Positions 16,784-25,212 of a stretch of 64,000 nucleotides of DNA are shown one piece after another. The notes under the pieces were generated by a model. It was not told where the DNA came from, searched no databases, and was given only the letters and a program-made list of their open reading frames with translations. This DNA is from Streptomyces zhihengii (lineage in GTDB: Bacteria; Actinomycetota; Actinomycetes; Streptomycetales; Streptomycetaceae): the NCBI RefSeq assembly GCF_016919245.1, contig NZ_JAFEJA010000001.1, positions 5,915,501 to 5,979,500 on the forward strand. The letters are read 5' to 3'. The position numbers and the translations under genes are program-made. Position 1 is the first letter of the stretch; each line of letters begins with the position of its first letter.

Positions 16784-18187
16784 TCAGGGCGCCGGGGGCA
16801 GCGCCCGGCACAGCAGGTCCAGCGCCCCCGCGTACCGGTGCTCCGGAGGCGTCGAGTACCCCACCACCAGCCCGTCCCGGACGGGGCCCCGCCAGCCCGG
16901 GTGCCGGTAGCCGGACAGGCCCTCCACCGCGAGGCCCTGCCACGCCGCGGCCTTCACCACCGACCGCTCGCTGCCCTCCGGCAGGTCCAGCACGGCGTGC
17001 AGCCCGGCGGCGATGCCCGACACCCGTACCTGGGGCGCGCGTTCGGCCAGCACCGACACCAGGAGGTCCCGCCGCCGCCGGTGCCGCTGCCGCATCCTGC
17101 GGACATGCCGGTCGTACGAGCCGCGGGCCAGGAAGTCCGCGAGGGTGAGCTGCTCCACGGCACCGGCGTACGGCTCCCGTTCGCCCTTCGCGGCGACGAC
17201 CTCGGGCACCAGGCGCGCGGGCAGCGCCATCCAGCCGATCCGCAGCCCGGGGGAGAGGCTCTTGCTCACCGAGCCCGTGTACACCACCTGTTCCGGATCC
17301 AGGCCCTGCACGGCGCCCACGGGCCGCCGGTCGTAGCGGAACTCGCCGTCGTAGTCGTCCTCCACCACGACGCCGCCCGTGTCCCCGGCCCAGGCCACCG
17401 CAGCCGAACGCCGCCCGGGATGCAGCGGGCCCCCGGTGGGGAACTGGTGCGCCGGGGTGAGCAGCACCGCCCGCGCACGGCCCAGGCCGCCCGTGTCCGC
17501 CCCCTCGCCGTCGACGTCCAGCGGCACCGTCCGCACCCCGCACTCCGCCAGCAGCCCCCGGTGGAAGGGGAGTCCGTACGCCTCCACCGCCCAGTTCCCG
17601 CCCAGCACCCGGGCGAGCAGCCGCAGCGCGTGGGCGGTCCCCGAGCAGACGACGATCCGCTCCGGCGACGTCCGGACCCCGCGCACCCGGGCCAGGTACT
17701 CCGCCAGCGCCCGGCGCAGTTCCGGGCGCCCCTGCGGGTCACCGGGCCCGAAGGCGTCGTGCGGTGCGGTGTTCAGCGCCCGGCGGGCCGACGCCAGCCA
17801 GGCGCCGCGCGGGAAGGCCGACGGGTCCGGCTGCCCCTGGACGAGATCGTGGACCGGCCGCGGGGGCGCGGCGACGGCCCGGGGCCGGGTGCCGGACGGC
17901 AGCGGGGCGACCCGCTCGGCCACCCGCGTCCCCGACCCCTGCCGGGCGGTCAGCCGGCCCTCGGCGACCAGTTCGGCGTAGGCGTCGGCGACCGTGTTCC
18001 GTGCCACCTGGAGGTCGGCGGCGAGCGAGCGGTACGGCGGCAGCCGGGTGCCCGGCGCGAGCCGCCCGCTCTCGATCGCCTCCCGCAGGGCCCGCATCAG
18101 CACCGCCCGCCGGCTGCCCGTCCCGGCCAGCTCCAGATGCAGATCGGCGCCCAGCCGCTCGGCGAAATTGACCCATGATTCCGGCAT
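16784..18187 (-). CDS. MocR-family (GntR/aminotransferase) regulator, PdxR-like
   Basis: 467 residues. GntR winged helix in residues 1-90 (LPPYRSLAADLQVARNTVADAY), linker, then a fold-type I aminotransferase-like domain with the PLP Asp in VVEDDYDGEFRYDR and the Schiff-base Lys in TGSVSKSLSPGLRIGW (near residue 307). Such proteins bind PLP or an aminated ligand and often control vitamin B6 or amino-compound genes. It is divergent from the AhpD-like gene with 47 bp between starts, the usual MocR arrangement, so it likely controls that gene and itself. The promoter geometry suggests its mRNA is leaderless. Confidence 0.92.
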   Translation of the reverse strand: MPESWVNFAERLGADLHLELAGTGSRRAVLMRALREAIESGRLAPGTRLPPYRSLAADLQVARNTVADAYAELVAEGRLTARQGSGTRVAERVAPLPSGTRPRAVAAPPRPVHDLVQGQPDPSAFPRGAWLASARRALNTAPHDAFGPGDPQGRPELRRALAEYLARVRGVRTSPERIVVCSGTAHALRLLARVLGGNWAVEAYGLPFHRGLLAECGVRTVPLDVDGEGADTGGLGRARAVLLTPAHQFPTGGPLHPGRRSAAVAWAGDTGGVVVEDDYDGEFRYDRRPVGAVQGLDPEQVVYTGSVSKSLSPGLRIGWMALPARLVPEVVAAKGEREPYAGAVEQLTLADFLARGSYDRHVRRMRQRHRRRRDLLVSVLAERAPQVRVSGIAAGLHAVLDLPEGSERSVVKAAAWQGLAVEGLSGYRHPGWRGPVRDGLVVGYSTPPEHRYAGALDLLCRALPPAP

Positions 18188-18195
18188 GGGAATGC

Positions 18196-18227
18196 ACCCT
18201 ACAGCCGGTCGCCCGGGCCCGTAGATT
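18196..18227. promoter_or_regulatory. Divergent leaderless promoters
   Basis: A -10-like TAGATT (18222-18227) ends 7 nt before ATG 18235 on the plus strand, and TAGGGT (18201-18196, minus strand) ends 8 nt before ATG 18187. Both place the transcription start at or next to the start codon. No ribosome sites are seen for either gene. Confidence 0.6.
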
Positions 18228-18234
18228 CATGGTC

Positions 18235-18732
18235 ATGACGACGAACGCAGCGCCCCTGACCGGCAACGACACCACCGCCACCGCCGAGCGGATCGACTTC
18301 GCCAAGGCCGCGCCCAAGGTCTTCCGGGCGGTCATCGGCCTGGACAGCGCCGCCCGCGAGGGGCTCGACCCCACCCTGGTGGAGCTGGTCCAGATCCGCT
18401 CCTCCCAGCTCAACCACTGCGCCTACTGCCTCCATATGCACACCACCGACGCCCGCAAGGCGGGGGAGACCGACGAGCGCATGCACATGGTGGGCGTCTG
18501 GCGCGAGGCCCGGCACTTCTTCACCGGGAAGGAACAGGCCGCGCTCGCCCTCACCGAGGCGGTGACCCTGATCGCCGACGCCGGCGTCCCCGACGACGTC
18601 TACCGCGGCGCGGCCGCCCACTTCGAGGAGGCCGAACTCGCCCGGCTCCTGGCCCTGATCCTCACCATCAACACCTGGAACCGCATCGCCCTCGCCACGG
18701 CCAAGGTCGCCGGCACGGACGAGCGCGGATAG
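18235..18732 (+). CDS. AhpD-like carboxymuconolactone decarboxylase family protein
   Basis: 165 residues. The family signature is the redox pair Cys62-x-x-Cys65 followed by His69 in SSQLNHCAYCLHMHT, as in alkylhydroperoxidase D, where the two thiols reduce peroxides. The fold is all-helical and usually forms trimers or hexamers. Start ATG 18235 is preferred over ATG 18229 because the -10 element would leave no leader for the latter. Its partner is the MocR regulator on the other strand. Confidence 0.9.
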   Translation: MTTNAAPLTGNDTTATAERIDFAKAAPKVFRAVIGLDSAAREGLDPTLVELVQIRSSQLNHCAYCLHMHTTDARKAGETDERMHMVGVWREARHFFTGKEQAALALTEAVTLIADAGVPDDVYRGAAAHFEEAELARLLALILTINTWNRIALATAKVAGTDERG

Positions 18733-18746
18733 CCCGGCTCCCGGCT

Positions 18747-18771
18747 CCCGGCGGAGCGGTGCTCCGCCGGG
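18747..18771. terminator. Bidirectional hairpin between AhpD-like and ArsC-like genes
   Basis: Perfect 11-bp inverted repeat (CCCGGCGGAGC and complement) with a 3-nt loop, 14 bp after the AhpD-like stop and 15 bp beyond the ArsC-like stop. Confidence 0.8.
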
Positions 18772-18785
18772 GCGGGCGCGCCCGC

Positions 18786-19148
18786 TCAGCCGCGCCCGAG
18801 GGCGTCCCGCACCGCGTCCTCCGTGCGCGCCACCACGGCCGAGCCGTCGTCGGCGGTGATGATGGGCCGCTGGATCAGCTTCGGGTGCGCGGCGAGGGCG
18901 GCGATCCACCGGCCCCGTGCACCGGCGTCCCGCGCCCAGTCCTTGACGCCGAGCTCCTTCGCCGCCGGCTCCTGGGTGCGGGTGATGTCCCACGGCTCCA
19001 GGCCCAGGCGCTCCAGCACCGCACGGATCTCGTCCTCGGTCGGCACGTCCTCCAGGTAGCGCCGCACGGTGTAGTCGGCGCCCTCCGCGTCGAGCACGGT
19101 GAGCGCGCTGCGGCACTTGGAACAGGCGGGGTTGATCCAGATCTCCAT
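18786..19148 (-). CDS. ArsC/Spx-family thioredoxin-fold protein
   Basis: 120 residues. Thioredoxin-like fold with Cys9-x-x-Cys12 at the end of the first strand (NPACSKCRSA), the ArsC-type helix RRYLEDVPTEDEIRAVL, and the conserved Arg segment LIQRPII that in glutaredoxin-dependent arsenate reductases lines the oxyanion site. It may reduce arsenate or act as a Spx-like redox regulator; no ars genes are adjacent, so the arsenate role is uncertain. Convergent with the AhpD-like gene. Confidence 0.88.
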   Translation of the reverse strand: MEIWINPACSKCRSALTVLDAEGADYTVRRYLEDVPTEDEIRAVLERLGLEPWDITRTQEPAAKELGVKDWARDAGARGRWIAALAAHPKLIQRPIITADDGSAVVARTEDAVRDALGRG

Positions 19149-19218
19149 GGAGCCGAGGGTACCGTCCGCGATGCCCTCAAACACCGTCTGGCCAGGGCCG
19201 ATTGTCGGTGCACGGCGG

Positions 19219-19224
19219 TAGAAT
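19219..19224 (+). promoter_or_regulatory. -10 element TAGAAT
   Basis: A near-consensus -10 hexamer about 45 bp before the next gene's ribosome site. No good -35 hexamer at the proper distance was found. Confidence 0.5.
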
Positions 19225-19270
19225 GGACAGTAGTTCGGGATGGTCCCGCCACCGCGCCAGGAGGTTGCCG

Positions 19271-19546
19271 ATGGCCGTTGCCACACTCACGACAGAGCCC
19301 CTGTTCCCCACGCCGACCGCAGTGAAGAAGCCGCTCCCCGCCGGACAGCCGCGCGAGTGGTACGTCTCCCACAACCGCCGTCTCAAGGCCATGCGGCTCA
19401 CGATCGCCCTGCTCGACTCGGGCGTGTACCACCCCGCGACCGCCGACAACCGCCGGATACGGGCCGCCGCCGAGCGCATCGGTGTGCACGCCCCCTCCGA
19501 CACCACCTGCCGGATGGTCAGGGCCCTGATCCGCTACGGCCGCTGA
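19271..19546 (+). CDS. Conserved small protein of unknown function
   Basis: 91 residues. ATG 19271 has a perfect AGGAGG ribosome site at 6 nt. The protein is basic, without signal peptide or membrane helix; the central part (WYVSHNRRLKAMRLTIALLD) and the C-terminal half look helical and could bind nucleic acid, but no known domain is recognisable. I recall homologues only in Streptomyces-type genomes. Convergent with the MOSC gene, 15 bp from its stop. Confidence 0.8.
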   Translation: MAVATLTTEPLFPTPTAVKKPLPAGQPREWYVSHNRRLKAMRLTIALLDSGVYHPATADNRRIRAAAERIGVHAPSDTTCRMVRALIRYGR

Positions 19547-19561
19547 CCGGGCACGGCATCC

Positions 19562-20425
19562 TCAGGAGGCGGGGCGCCCGGGATCGGGCGCCCCGTTCCC
19601 GTACCGTTCGGCCTCCACCGCGTCCCCGACGGACAGCACGCCCTCGCGGAGCACGGCGGCCTTCAGCCCGAAGCTGACCTTGTTGTCGTACAGCGGCTCC
19701 CGCCGGTAGGTCGCCAGCGTGCGCACCGGCTCGGGCCCGGCCCGCAGGCCGGTCGCCTGGTCCACCATGGGCACCGCGCAGCGCATCGCCCGTACCGAGT
19801 GCGCGAATTCGGCGCTCCCGGCACGGATGCGGCGCATCAGGTCCTCGTCGTGCGGCGCCCCGCAGCCGGCCAGCACGATGTTGGGCCGGAAGCGGTTCAT
19901 GGGCACGGGGGAGCCGCCGGCCTCCTCGATCCGGGCGTTGAGCCCGTCGAGCGAGGCGAGGGAGGCGATCAGCAGGGCGTGCGCGTCACCGAAGTTGACC
20001 TTGCCGGGCGTCTCGCCCCAGCCGTCCCGGTCGAAGCCCTCGCGCACCCGCACCAGCCGGGACGGGGTGCCGAGCACCTCGGAGAACCACTCGGCGGCCG
20101 GGTCCCCCTGGTCCACCGCGTCGCCCACGGCGGTGCCGAACAGCGACACCGGGATCCGCTTGCCCGCGGGATCGACCTCCAGGACCAGTTCCCCGGCCCC
20201 GTCGGCGTCCAGCCGCAGCTCCCGCCCGCCCTCCCGGACCTCCGGCCGGACGGCGGCCATCGCCGGCGTCGTGCGCTGGCTCCGGAACGACCCGTCGACG
20301 GCGTCGACGACCATGAACACCCGGTCGTGCTCCAGCCCCGCCGCACCGGCCCGCGCCCTCGCCACGGAGGTGCCGGCACAGCCCTTCACCGGGTAGTACG
20401 TCAGCTCGTGAACGGTCATCCCCAT
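19562..20425 (-). CDS. MOSC domain protein (molybdenum cofactor sulfurase-like)
   Basis: 287 residues. N-terminal beta-barrel (MOSC_N) at about 1-110 (LTYYPVKGCAG), then the MOSC domain at about 125-275 with GDAHALLIASLASLDGLN, FRPNIVL and the conserved Cys in MRCAVPMVDQATG. MOSC proteins carry sulfur for, or act on N-hydroxylated compounds with, the molybdenum cofactor (as in YcbX/mARC). No signal peptide. An ATG two codons in (20419) is an alternative start; neither has a clear ribosome site. Its last codons form part of a terminator hairpin. Confidence 0.9.
   Translation of the reverse strand: MGMTVHELTYYPVKGCAGTSVARARAGAAGLEHDRVFMVVDAVDGSFRSQRTTPAMAAVRPEVREGGRELRLDADGAGELVLEVDPAGKRIPVSLFGTAVGDAVDQGDPAAEWFSEVLGTPSRLVRVREGFDRDGWGETPGKVNFGDAHALLIASLASLDGLNARIEEAGGSPVPMNRFRPNIVLAGCGAPHDEDLMRRIRAGSAEFAHSVRAMRCAVPMVDQATGLRAGPEPVRTLATYRREPLYDNKVSFGLKAAVLREGVLSVGDAVEAERYGNGAPDPGRPAS
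19570..19595. terminator. Hairpin terminator inside the 3' end of the MOSC gene
   Basis: Perfect 11-bp inverted repeat (CGGGGCGCCCG and complement), 4-nt loop. It lies 24 bp after the stop of the plus-strand small gene and overlaps the final codons of the MOSC gene. Confidence 0.75.
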
Positions 20426-20487
20426 GGCCCGATCGTAATGGCCCCTGCCCCCGGGCCCGTCCGGACCCCCGGGCGCCCCCGGGAACG

Positions 20488-20530
20488 CGGCGAGGGCCGC
20501 CGCCCCGTCACGGGGCGGCGACCCTCGCCG
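20488..20530. terminator. Hairpin terminator of glnA
   Basis: 20-bp inverted repeat with one mismatch (20488-20507 and 20511-20530), 3-nt loop, 38 bp past the glnA stop. Confidence 0.85.
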
Positions 20531-20567
20531 TACACCTCGGCACCGGCCCGCGGGGCGGGCCGTGATC

Positions 20568-21977
20568 CTAGAGGTCGAAGTAGAGCTCGAACTCGTGCGG
20601 GTGCGGACGCAGCTGGATCGGGGCGATCTCGTTGGTGCGCTTGTAGTCGATCCAGGTCTCGATCAGGTCGGACGTGAAGACGCCGCCGGCCTGGAGGTAC
20701 TCGTTGTCCGCCTCCAGGGCGTCGAGGACCGCCGGGAGGGAGGTCGGGACCTGGGGGACGTTCGCGTGCTCGTCGGGGGCGAGCTCGTAGAGGTCCTTGT
20801 CGATCGGCTCGGCCGGCTCGATCTTGTTCTTCACGCCGTCCAGGCCCGCGAGCAGCAGCGCGGAGAAGGCCAGGTACGGGTTGGACGACGGGTCCGGGGC
20901 GCGGAACTCGACGCGCTTGGCCTTCGGGTTGGAGCCCGTGATCGGGATGCGCATGGCGGCGGAGCGGTTGCGCTGCGAGTAGACCAGGTTGACCGGGGCC
21001 TCGAAGCCGGGCACCAGGCGGTGGTAGGAGTTCACCGTCGGGTTGGTGAAGGCGAGCAGCGACGGGGCGTGCTTGAGGATGCCGCCGATGTAGTAGCGGG
21101 CGGTGTCCGACAGGCCGGCGTAGCCCTGCTCGTCGTAGAAGAGCGGCGAGCCGCCCTGCCACAGCGACTGGTGGACGTGCATGCCGGAGCCGTTGTCACC
21201 GAAGATCGGCTTCGGCATGAAGGTCGCGGTCTTGCCGTTGCGCCAGGCGACGTTCTTCACGATGTACTTGAAGAGCATCAGGTCGTCGGCCGCGGCGAGC
21301 AGCGTGTTGAACTTGTAGTTGATCTCCGCCTGGCCGGCGGTGCCGACCTCGTGGTGCTGGCGCTCGACCTGGAGGCCGACGTTCTCCAGCTCCAGGGAGA
21401 TCTCGGCGCGCAGGTCGGCGAAGTGGTCGACCGGCGGGGCCGGGAAGTAGCCGCCCTTGTAGCGGACCTTGTAGCCGCGGTTGTCCTCGACCGCGCCGGT
21501 GTTCCAGGCGCCGGCCTCGGAGTCGATGTGGTAGAAGCCCTCGTTGGCGGCGGTGCTGAAGCGCACCGAGTCGAAGACGTAGAACTCGGCCTCGGGGCCG
21601 AAGTACGCGGTGTCCGCGATGCCGGTGGAGGCGAGGTAGGCCTCGGCCTTCTTGGCGATGTTGCGCGGGTCGCGGCTGTACTGCTCGCCCGTGATCGGGT
21701 CGTGGATGAAGAAGTTGATGTTCAGCGTCTTGTCACGGCGGAACGGGTCCAGACGCGCGGTCGACAGGTCGGCGCGCAGCGCCATGTCGGACTCGTGGAT
21801 CGCCTGGAAACCGCGGATCGACGAACCGTCGAACGCCAGCTCCTCCGACGGGTCGAAGGCCGTCGCCGGGATCGTGAAGTGCTGCATGACGCCCGGAAGG
21901 TCGCAGAACCGGACGTCAACCATCTTCACGTCGTTGTCGGCGATGTACTTCTTGGCCTCGTCGGCGTTCTGGAACAT
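20568..21977 (-). CDS. glnA: Glutamine synthetase type I
   Basis: 469 residues, the usual length for a GSI-beta. AGGAGG stands 5-6 nt before ATG 21977. Key segments: DLPGVMQHF and [10 protein letters not shown] in the N-terminal domain, the metal-site EAEFYVFD, the catalytic [25 protein letters not shown] and [17 protein letters not shown]. The Tyr in [11 protein letters not shown] is the adenylylation site known from enterobacterial and Streptomyces GSI, so activity is probably tuned by GlnE. A GlnR operator with excellent spacing is found upstream (22076-22113). With glnII it makes this locus the glutamine-synthesis centre of the chromosome. Confidence 0.98.
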   Translation of the reverse strand: MFQNADEAKKYIADNDVKMVDVRFCDLPGVMQHFTIPATAFDPSEELAFDGSSIRGFQAIHESDMALRADLSTARLDPFRRDKTLNINFFIHDPITGEQYSRDPRNIAKKAEAYLASTGIADTAYFGPEAEFYVFDSVRFSTAANEGFYHIDSEAGAWNTGAVEDNRGYKVRYKGGYFPAPPVDHFADLRAEISLELENVGLQVERQHHEVGTAGQAEINYKFNTLLAAADDLMLFKYIVKNVAWRNGKTATFMPKPIFGDNGSGMHVHQSLWQGGSPLFYDEQGYAGLSDTARYYIGGILKHAPSLLAFTNPTVNSYHRLVPGFEAPVNLVYSQRNRSAAMRIPITGSNPKAKRVEFRAPDPSSNPYLAFSALLLAGLDGVKNKIEPAEPIDKDLYELAPDEHANVPQVPTSLPAVLDALEADNEYLQAGGVFTSDLIETWIDYKRTNEIAPIQLRPHPHEFELYFDL

Positions 21978-22075
21978 CCAACTCCTCCTACTCCCGACCC
22001 GGGCGGGGCGGGGTTGCAGCTCGTCCGTGCGGCCAGTGCGGTGGCACACGCTGGACCCGACCATAGGCAGACCGG

Positions 22076-22113
22076 ATTTCTCAAGCATGACCCATTTGTT
22101 TCGCCGACGTTAA
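22076..22113 (-). promoter_or_regulatory. GlnR operator upstream of glnA
   Basis: On the minus strand: TTAAC-n6-GAAAC-n6-GTCAT-n6-GAAAT, a very close fit to the published consensus gTnAc-n6-GaAAc-n6-GtnAC-n6-GAAAc. It is centred about 117 bp before the glnA start. Confidence 0.87.
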
Positions 22114-22196
22114 CCAGGACGGCGGCCGGGGACCCCGCCCGGGTACCCGGGGACCCGGGCCGAAGTGATCGAAAGCGGGCGCAGTACCGTGGTCGG

Positions 22197-22664
22197 GTGG
22201 ACAACAGGCAAGCAATCGGATCGTGGCTCTCCGGGCCCCGCGCTGCGGCCGAGGAGATGGGTGTCGACTTCGGGTACCGGGGCGAGCGCCTCGGACTTCC
22301 GGAGTCGGGACCGGGTTCCGCCGCCCCGCTCGGGCGGCGCTTCGGAGCACTGTTCCTGGACTGGGGGCTGTGCTTCCTGATCGCATACGGCCTGTTCGCG
22401 GGGAGTAGTCAGCAGGCGACCTCCAACCGCGCCCTGCTGATCTTCTTCATCGTGGCCGTGCTGACCGTCGGCACCGTCGGCTCCACCCCCGGCAAGCGGA
22501 TCTTCGGCCTGCGGGTGATCTCGGAGAACGGCGGCCGCCTCGGCTTCGGCTGGGCCCTCCTGCGCAGCGCGCTGCTGTGCATCGCGATCCCCGCGCTCGT
22601 CTGGGACCGCGACGGCCGCGGTCTGCACGACCGCCTCGGCCGCGCGGTCCAGGTCAGGATCTGA
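22197..22664 (+). CDS. RDD family membrane protein
   Basis: 155 residues from GTG 22197. After a 45-residue N-terminal cytoplasmic part comes the RDD domain with the name-giving Arg and Asp (LGRRFGALFLDWGLCFLI), membrane helices at about 57-75, 85-105 and 120-140, and the signature TPGKRIFGLRVI. RDD proteins are small membrane proteins, some of which act in Na+/Li+ transport; function here is unknown. A -10-like TACCGT ends 6 nt before the GTG, suggesting a leaderless mRNA. Divergent from glnA. Confidence 0.88.
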   Translation: MDNRQAIGSWLSGPRAAAEEMGVDFGYRGERLGLPESGPGSAAPLGRRFGALFLDWGLCFLIAYGLFAGSSQQATSNRALLIFFIVAVLTVGTVGSTPGKRIFGLRVISENGGRLGFGWALLRSALLCIAIPALVWDRDGRGLHDRLGRAVQVRI

Positions 22665-22685
22665 CCGGCGCAGGCCCCGCCGGAG

Positions 22686-22740
22686 CGGACAACGGGAGAG
22701 CCCGCCAGGACGATGTCCTGGCGGGCTCTCCCGTTGTCCG
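22686..22740. terminator. Bidirectional hairpin terminator
   Basis: Perfect 26-bp inverted repeat (22686-22711 and 22715-22740) with a 3-nt loop, between the convergent RDD and DUF4191 genes. Confidence 0.92.
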
Positions 22741-22756
22741 TGCCGTGCCGGTGGCG

Positions 22757-23467
22757 TCAGCGCATCTTCCCGCCGCCGCGCGGCATGCGCATGCCCTTCG
22801 GCATGGGCCCCTTCGGCAGCGGCATGTTGCTCATCAGGTCGCCCATCGCGCGCAGCCGGTCGTTGGTCGCCGTGACCTGCGGGCCGGTGAGCACCCGGGG
22901 AAGCTTCAGCATGGTGGTGCGCACCTTCTTGAGCGGCACCTGGCCCTCGTCGTTGCCCACCAGGATGTCGTGCACGGGGACGTCCACGACGATGCGGTTC
23001 ATCTTCTTCTTCTCGGCCGCGACCAGGGTCTTCAGCCGGTTCGGGTTGCCCTCGGCCACCAGCACGATGCCGGCCTTGCCGACCGCGCGGTGCACGACGT
23101 CCTGGTTGCGGTTCATCGCGACCGCCGGGGTCGTGGTCCAGCCGCGCCCCACGTTCTGCAGGACGGCCGCCGCGGCGCCCGGCTGCCCTTCCATCTGCCC
23201 GAAGGCGGCGGTCTCGGCCCGGCGGCCGAAGATGATCGCCATCGCCAGGAAGGCGAGAAGGAAGCCCAGGATGCCCAGGTAGATGGGGTGGCCGATCAGG
23301 AAACCGATCCCGAGGAAGACACCGAAGGTGACGATTCCCACAGCCGCGACCACCAGACCGACCTTCGGGTCGGCCTTTCGGGTCATCTTGTACGTCAGAG
23401 CGATCTGCTTCAGTCGCCCGGGGTTCGCAGCAGCGTCACTGCTGTCTGATTTTGCCTTCCTCGCCAT
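22757..23467 (-). CDS. DUF4191 membrane protein
   Basis: 236 residues. Basic N-terminus, two adjacent membrane helices (about 35-55 and 60-82), then a cytoplasmic domain with AVLQNVGRGWTTTPAVAMNRNQD and repeated Lys/Arg-rich stretches, ending in a Met/Gly/Lys-rich tail. This is the DUF4191 family, found next to lipA and glnA in actinobacteria; no function is established. The conserved neighbourhood is the main clue. Confidence 0.9.
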   Translation of the reverse strand: MARKAKSDSSDAAANPGRLKQIALTYKMTRKADPKVGLVVAAVGIVTFGVFLGIGFLIGHPIYLGILGFLLAFLAMAIIFGRRAETAAFGQMEGQPGAAAAVLQNVGRGWTTTPAVAMNRNQDVVHRAVGKAGIVLVAEGNPNRLKTLVAAEKKKMNRIVVDVPVHDILVGNDEGQVPLKKVRTTMLKLPRVLTGPQVTATNDRLRAMGDLMSNMPLPKGPMPKGMRMPRGGGKMR

Positions 23468-23486
23468 ACGGGGAAGTTTACGTGTC

Positions 23487-23696
23487 CTACGAAGTGCGGG
23501 CAGCCACGGCCTCGAGTACGTGCTCGGCCTCGACCCGGTCCTTGGCCCGGCGGCGGTCCTCCAGCACGGCGGTCCAGGCGTTGCGGCGGGCGGTGCGCTG
23601 GCCGCTGCCCAGGAGCAGGGCCTCCATGGCGCGCAGGGCGCCGGTCACGGTCGGGATGGCGGTGGCGGTCACGGGACGGACAGGAGCGGCCTGCAT
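23487..23696 (-). CDS. Conserved small protein of unknown function
   Basis: 69 residues from ATG 23696, with GGGAG 7 nt upstream. The sequence (MQAAPVRPVTATAIPTVTGA then LLLGSGQRTARRNAWTAVLE) is soluble-looking with an acidic/basic C-terminal helix. An equivalent short gene is present between the DUF4191 gene and lipA in other streptomycetes, as I recall. No domain recognised. Confidence 0.72.
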   Translation of the reverse strand: MQAAPVRPVTATAIPTVTGALRAMEALLLGSGQRTARRNAWTAVLEDRRRAKDRVEAEHVLEAVAARTS

Positions 23697-24135
23697 GGTG
23701 GGACTCCCGGAGTGGGCAGAAGGGGAAGCTGAGCGTGCAACGAGCGTCACAGATCGGTGTTACCAGGGCGTGACCGACCGGTCAAACCGCGATGAAACGT
23801 TTGGGCGAGGTGTCGGCGCCGCCCGGAGACGCGAACGCGGCCCGCGCCCCGCCCCGACCTGCGGGGAGGGCACGGGCCGCGTCCCAACTCGCCCCTACTG
23901 GGCGGTAGTTGCTTGTGCCCGAATTCACACGGCCTGTGCCGACCGGTTCCGCCGGGTGTTTTCCCGGTCGCGCTCCGCTTCGCCTCCGCTGCGGCCGCGT
24001 GCCCGCCCTCGTGCCTCGGGCGGACCCGCAACCTACGCTGCGGCTCGGTTCCGCCGCTCTGTGTCCCCGGTCGCGCTCCGTCTCGCCTCCGCTGCGGCCG
24101 CGTGCCCGCCCTCGTGCCTCGGGCGGACCCGCAAC
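23697..24135. other. 439-bp gap without a gene
   Basis: Carries the lipA terminator hairpin and most of a 102-bp tandem duplication that begins inside lipA. Nothing coding was recognised. Confidence 0.7.
23835..23882. terminator. Hairpin downstream of lipA
   Basis: 15-bp inverted repeat with one mismatch (23835-23849 and 23868-23882), 18-nt loop. Confidence 0.6.
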
Positions 24136-24162
24136 CTACGCTGCGGCTCGGTTCCGCCGCTC
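23963..24162. repeat. Tandem duplication of about 102 bp including the lipA 3' end
   Basis: Two near-identical copies (23963-24059 and 24065-24162) differ by two bases and a 1-nt insertion. The second copy contains the last eight codons and stop of lipA; the first lies downstream. Confidence 0.92.
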
Positions 24163-25089
24163 CATCGCCTGCTGGAAGAGGCGCCCCGCCCGGTACGAGG
24201 ACCGCACCAGCGGGCCCGACATCACGCCGGAGAAGCCGATCTCGTCGGCCTCCTCCTTCAGCTCCACGAACTCCTGCGGCTTCACCCAGCGCTCCACCGG
24301 GTGGTGGCGCACGGACGGGCGCAGGTACTGGGTGATCGTGATCAGCTCGCAGCCGGCGTCGTGCAGGTGCTGCAGCGCCTCGCTGACCTCCTCGCGGGTC
24401 TCGCCCATGCCGAGGATCAGGTTCGACTTGGTCACCAGGCCGGCCTCACGGGCACGGGTGATGACCTCCAGCGAGCGCTCGTAGCGGAAGCCGGGGCGGA
24501 TCCGCTTGAAGATCCGCGGCACGGTCTCCACGTTGTGCGCCAGCACCTCCGGCCGCGAGGAGAAGACCTCGGCGAGCTGCTCGGGCACCGCGTTGAAGTC
24601 GGGGATCAGCAGCTCGACCTTGGTGTGGCCGCTCTCCCGCTCCGCCGTCATGGCGTGGATCTGCCGCACGGTCTCCGCGTACAGCCAGGCGCCGCCGTCC
24701 TCCAGGTCGTCGCGGGCGACGCCGGTGATCGTGGCGTAGTTCAGGTCCATGGTGACCACGGACTCGCCGACGCGGCGGGGCTCGTCACGGTCCAGCGCCT
24801 CCGGCTTGCCCGTGTCGATCTGGCAGAAGTCGCAGCGCCGGGTGCACTGGTCGCCGCCGATCAGGAAGGTGGCCTCGCGGTCTTCCCAGCACTCGAAGAT
24901 GTTGGGACAGCCCGCCTCCTGGCAGACCGTGTGCAGGCCCTCGCTCTTGACCAGTTTCTGCAGCTGGTTGTACTCGGGGCCCATCTTCGCCCGGGTCTTG
25001 ATCCACTCGGGCTTGCGCTCGATGGGGGTCTGGCTGTTGCGGACCTCCAGGCGCAGCATCTTGCGTCCGTCGGGTGCGACTGCGGACAC
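24136..25089 (-). CDS. lipA: Lipoyl synthase
   Basis: 317 residues from GTG 25089, with AGGGAG 6 nt upstream. A radical-SAM enzyme that inserts two sulfurs into protein-bound octanoyl groups. The auxiliary cluster Cys are 56, 61 and 67 ([12 protein letters not shown]), the radical-SAM Cys 82, 86 and 89 (CTRRCDFC), and the C-terminal RSSY motif is present in VRSSYRAG. It acts after LipB, encoded just upstream on the same strand (123-bp gap), to lipoylate the E2 protein SucB at 48.7 kb and the glycine cleavage H protein. The last residues come from a duplicated GC-rich repeat. Confidence 0.98.
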   Translation of the reverse strand: MSAVAPDGRKMLRLEVRNSQTPIERKPEWIKTRAKMGPEYNQLQKLVKSEGLHTVCQEAGCPNIFECWEDREATFLIGGDQCTRRCDFCQIDTGKPEALDRDEPRRVGESVVTMDLNYATITGVARDDLEDGGAWLYAETVRQIHAMTAERESGHTKVELLIPDFNAVPEQLAEVFSSRPEVLAHNVETVPRIFKRIRPGFRYERSLEVITRAREAGLVTKSNLILGMGETREEVSEALQHLHDAGCELITITQYLRPSVRHHPVERWVKPQEFVELKEEADEIGFSGVMSGPLVRSSYRAGRLFQQAMERRNRAAA

Positions 25090-25212
25090 GACCGGCTCCC
25101 TACAGCTTCGATTCTTCGGCGAACACCAGAGTACGCCCGATAAAAGTGCGGCCTTACGCTTGGCCAACCCATGGCCCGGGGTGTGCATTCCCCCGGGCCG
25201 TCACGTGCGGGG

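Noticed and set aside
18786..19148. Part of an arsenic-resistance operon
   Set aside because: No arsR, arsB/acr3 or other ars genes nearby; neighbours are unrelated, so only the ArsC-like fold is claimed.
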